NCBI GenBank assembly: GCA_905221605.1
Contig: CAJNDS010001035.1
Span: 1-42,500 of the forward strand
Source of the DNA: Symbiodinium natans
Lineage: Eukaryota > Sar > Dinophyceae > Suessiales > Symbiodiniaceae
Direction of reading: 5' to 3'
Length of the DNA stretch: 42,500 nt
The number at the start of each line of letters is the position of its first letter. Position 1 is the first letter of the stretch. The position numbers were made by a program, and so were the translations under genes. Shown one piece after another: positions 40,335-42,500 of this stretch. The notes beneath the pieces were generated by a model. It did no database searches, was not told the origin of the DNA, and saw only the letters and a list, made by a program, of their open reading frames with translations.

Positions 40335-40516
40335 GGGTGTTGGGACCCCCTGAAACCGAACTGGAAACCGCAGCGCCCCTTCATGCCTCTGTGCATGATG
40401 AGCTGGTAGACTGGATCACCTGACCTGAGTCCTAAATCCCAAAACCCGATTCTGTTTTTCGGCTTGGCTGTGACATCGAAAAGCAAAGCTGCAGAAGGGT
40501 CTTCCTGGGTCCTCAA
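40335..40516 (-). CDS. Exon-like segment (minus strand)
   Basis: CCCTTCTGCAG on minus is a good acceptor. The frame through it reads ALLFDVTAKPKNRIGFWDLG, then SGDPVYQLIMHRGMKGRCGF, before passing into telomere repeat at about 40335. No ATG is visible, so it would be internal. GACTCAG|GTGATC within it could be a donor. Unrecognised. Confidence 0.3.
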
Positions 40517-40716
40517 AAATCGTTTGCAGGGGGGGGGGGGGGAACCTAACCCTACTGACTCTATAGTATAGGGTCTAGGGCCTACAGCCGAAACCTAAAC
40601 TCGGGTTTAGGGTTGAGGGGTTTAGGGTTTAGGGGGGGGTGGCCGGCTCAGCTCTACCTCGTCAAGCAAGACGTACGTAGCTTCTGCGCACATTGGGGGT
40701 TGGGTTCAGGGTGTTG

Positions 40717-40881
40717 GGTTTAGGGTTTAGGGTTTAGGGTTTAGGGTTTAGGGTTTAGGGTTTAGGGTTTAGGGTTAGGGTTTAGGGTTTAGGGTTTAGG
40801 GTTTAGGGTTTAGGGTTTAGGGTTTAGGGTTTAGGGTTTAGGGTTTAGGGTTTAGGGTTTAGGGTTTAGGGTTTAGGGTTT
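40717..40881 (+). repeat. TTTAGGG array, ~23 units
   Basis: The longest G-strand array. One TTAGGG hexamer interrupts otherwise perfect heptamers. 40520-40716, before it, holds a G12 run and unique spacer. Confidence 0.97.
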
Positions 40882-41797
40882 ATAGGTCACAGTCATCGAC
40901 AAGCACAGCGCAAAGACGTAAACATAGGAGAGTCAGCATTCGGACAGCGAGCTCGAACGTGCTCTAGCCTGCTAGGTTAAGGGCCTCGGACGGTTTAGGC
41001 TATTTTGGGTTTGGGGCATCTAGGGTTTCGGGTTTAGGGTTTGGGGTTTGGGGGTTTGGGGGTTTGGGTGCCGGCAACGCAGGCGCTGAATCTTCATGCC
41101 TCCCGCTCATAAACATCCAACATCCGCCTGCTGCCTTTGTATTTCGTGCTATAATGCGATGATGCTAACTATTTTATCAGGTTTTCATGCTTCATATATG
41201 CTGATACACCGGACGCCGAATCAACCTATCCCTAACCCTGACCCTCGAATGTTGCGCTCCCCAAGTACCCGTGAAGGTCTACCCTAGGGATGCTCAAAAC
41301 TCGCTTGAGACCTCTCCAAATCCTAAGCCCCGAATCCCTGACCCCTACACCCTAAACCCTAAACCCTATAAACGCTAGAATCCCTAAACCCCAAACCCTC
41401 TGAAGTAGGGATTATCAAATAAGAGGTGCTGGCATTCCATCCGCCGCGCCCACTTGGAACACCTGCGGCCAAGGTGCGCTTGCAAGCTCGCCCACCAAAG
41501 CAACCCTAAACCCTGTAGAGCCGCAAACCCTGAACTCTAAACTCTAAACCTAAACCCTAAACCCTAAACCTGACCCCTTCAGCCAGCTTGCAAGTCCTAA
41601 ATCGCAGCCACCCTCATGGACTTACGTGGATCCTGCACTCGCAGATTTCGTCATAGACAGACTCACCACTCCTTGACCGAGGTTTAGGGTTTAGGGTTAG
41701 GGTTTAGGATTGCAAACCGTGGCCTGGCTCGACATCTCTTCAACCGTCCAAACAGCATGTCTTCTTTCTCTTTGTTGCTGAGCTCATACGTCCCCAA
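40882..41797. other. Unique spacers with short arrays
   Basis: Includes a 63-codon plus frame 41096-41287 (MPPAHKHPTSACCLCISCYN...), Cys/His/Pro-rich and unrecognised. Short arrays lie at 41350-41400, 41500-41575 and 41683-41708. Confidence 0.4.
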
Positions 41798-41860
41798 CAA
41801 GTGTACACTTTCAGTTCTATATAGGGGATCATAGTATCCCAAAAAGTGTAAAGTGTACTT
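41798..41860. repeat. Small fold-back, AAGTGTACACTTT arms
   Basis: CAAGTGTACACTTTC pairs with GTGTAAAGTGTACTT across a ~30-bp loop. Confidence 0.6.
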
Positions 41861-41888
41861 ATTCAGCTGCTAAGTTCGCTCTGAACTC

Positions 41889-42026
41889 ATGTATCTGCAA
41901 CCGCTCGTGACCGCTGGTCATGTTTTGGCGAACCTGGCTTACAAGGACGGAGGTCCTGCGAACTGCAGCACTATTCTCCTTGAATACATTTTCAAGCGGC
42001 AAGAAGGGTGTTTTAGATCAGGATAA
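41889..42026 (+). CDS. 45-codon open frame, protein-like
   Basis: From ATG (41889) the frame reads MYLQPLVTAGHVLANLAYKD, GGPANCSTILLEYIFKRQEG, CFRSG, to TAA at 42024. An in-frame TAA lies just upstream, so the ATG is the only start. GC3 and residue mix look coding, and no repeat content is present. A further open segment follows at 42052-42147 (contains SAGSPVGLCALHLGTRAHAA) with TGTAG and AG|GTACTT borders. Could be a small gene or a pair of exons. No family recognised. Confidence 0.35.
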   Translation: MYLQPLVTAGHVLANLAYKDGGPANCSTILLEYIFKRQEGCFRSG

Positions 42027-42159
42027 TGCTGCTACAAATGTAGCTTGACGAGTTCAGCGCGGGCAGCCCGGTTGGGTTGTGTGCTCTTCACCTCGGGACC
42101 CGAGCGCACGCCGCAAGCCTTTTACGCGTCAGAAAGACAGTTCGGAGGTACTTGGGGTT

Positions 42160-42356
42160 CTTAAACCCTAAACCCTAAACCCTAAACCCTGGTACTTAGG
42201 AGGGGGAGGGATGGCACAAGCCGATCAGAAAGGGCTCTAAACCCTATAAAACCCCAAAGCCCTAACCACTAAAGCCGCAGATCGCTTACCAGACCCTAAA
42301 CCCTAAACCCTAAACCCTAAACCCTAAACCCTAAACCCTAAACCCTAAACCCTATA
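42160..42356 (-). repeat. CCCTAAA arrays at the window end
   Basis: Arrays at 42160-42192 and 42294-42356 with a unique spacer between. 42357-42500 is unique and ends in GGGTTCAGGGTTCAGGG. Confidence 0.95.
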
Positions 42357-42500
42357 CACCAAACAACCCTGAATCAAGAAGCCGAAGCAAGAATCCTCAG
42401 CCCTGAACACCCCAAACGCCTACAGTCCCAACTCTTCCCCACAACTCTACGACCTTGCTGCCGAGGGCCCTGGCGGTTTAGGGTTCAGGGTTCAGGGTTC

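Noticed and set aside
1-42500. Dinoflagellate spliced-leader, rRNA, U-snRNA or CRISPR-like arrays
   Set aside because: No spliced-leader match, rRNA or snRNA signature was seen. The tandem repeats lack the regular repeat-unique-spacer pattern of CRISPR.

Overview
The window looks like nuclear DNA of a dinoflagellate-type alga, most likely Symbiodiniaceae. Four things point there: the plant/alveolate telomere heptamer TTTAGGG scattered as dozens of short internal arrays in both orientations, long G/C homopolymers, very low density of long reading frames, and exon-sized (60-120 bp) open segments with splice-like borders. This is inference: chromerids and plants share the heptamer, and no spliced-leader sequence or recognisable marker gene was found.

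Layout. 1-391 is unassigned. 392-1350 is an 11-unit minisatellite. 1.4-16.5 kb, 18.8-24.7 kb and 39.3-42.5 kb form the 'telomere-repeat landscape': CCCTAAA or TTTAGGG arrays of 40-170 bp alternate with 70-300 bp unique spacers. Many spacers contain either a ~90-115 bp fold-back (inverted-repeat) element or an exon-like open segment. In a few places neighbouring exon-like segments join in phase across an 'intron' made almost wholly of telomere-like repeats (best cases 4719-5680, 6093-6647, 11274-11662).

Three blocks lack this landscape, or nearly so. Each is bounded by (TA)n tracts and terminal inverted repeats (TIRs): 16589-18740 (2.15 kb), 31726-33893 (2.17 kb) and a putative 14.5-kb unit, 24771-39295, that contains the second one. 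The 31.7-33.9 kb insertion is proven by an uninterrupted copy of the same flanking satellite at 34860-35394, i.e. an empty (TA)n target site in the same window. All three carry palindrome-rich satellite DNA next to the right TIR. I see no transposase.

The large block holds a ~225-bp satellite with ~670-bp higher-order units, a locus saturated with the pentamer TGCAG (about 93 copies in 1.9 kb) that includes a plausible 250-codon membrane/helical protein ORF (27339-28091), three tandem ~245-bp repeats, four ~108-bp repeats, a GATGATGGGG minisatellite, and a ~305-bp satellite centred on CCCGGG palindromes.

No gene in the window could be assigned a function. The coding calls are exon-like predictions of low to moderate confidence; repeat and element calls are read directly from the sequence.
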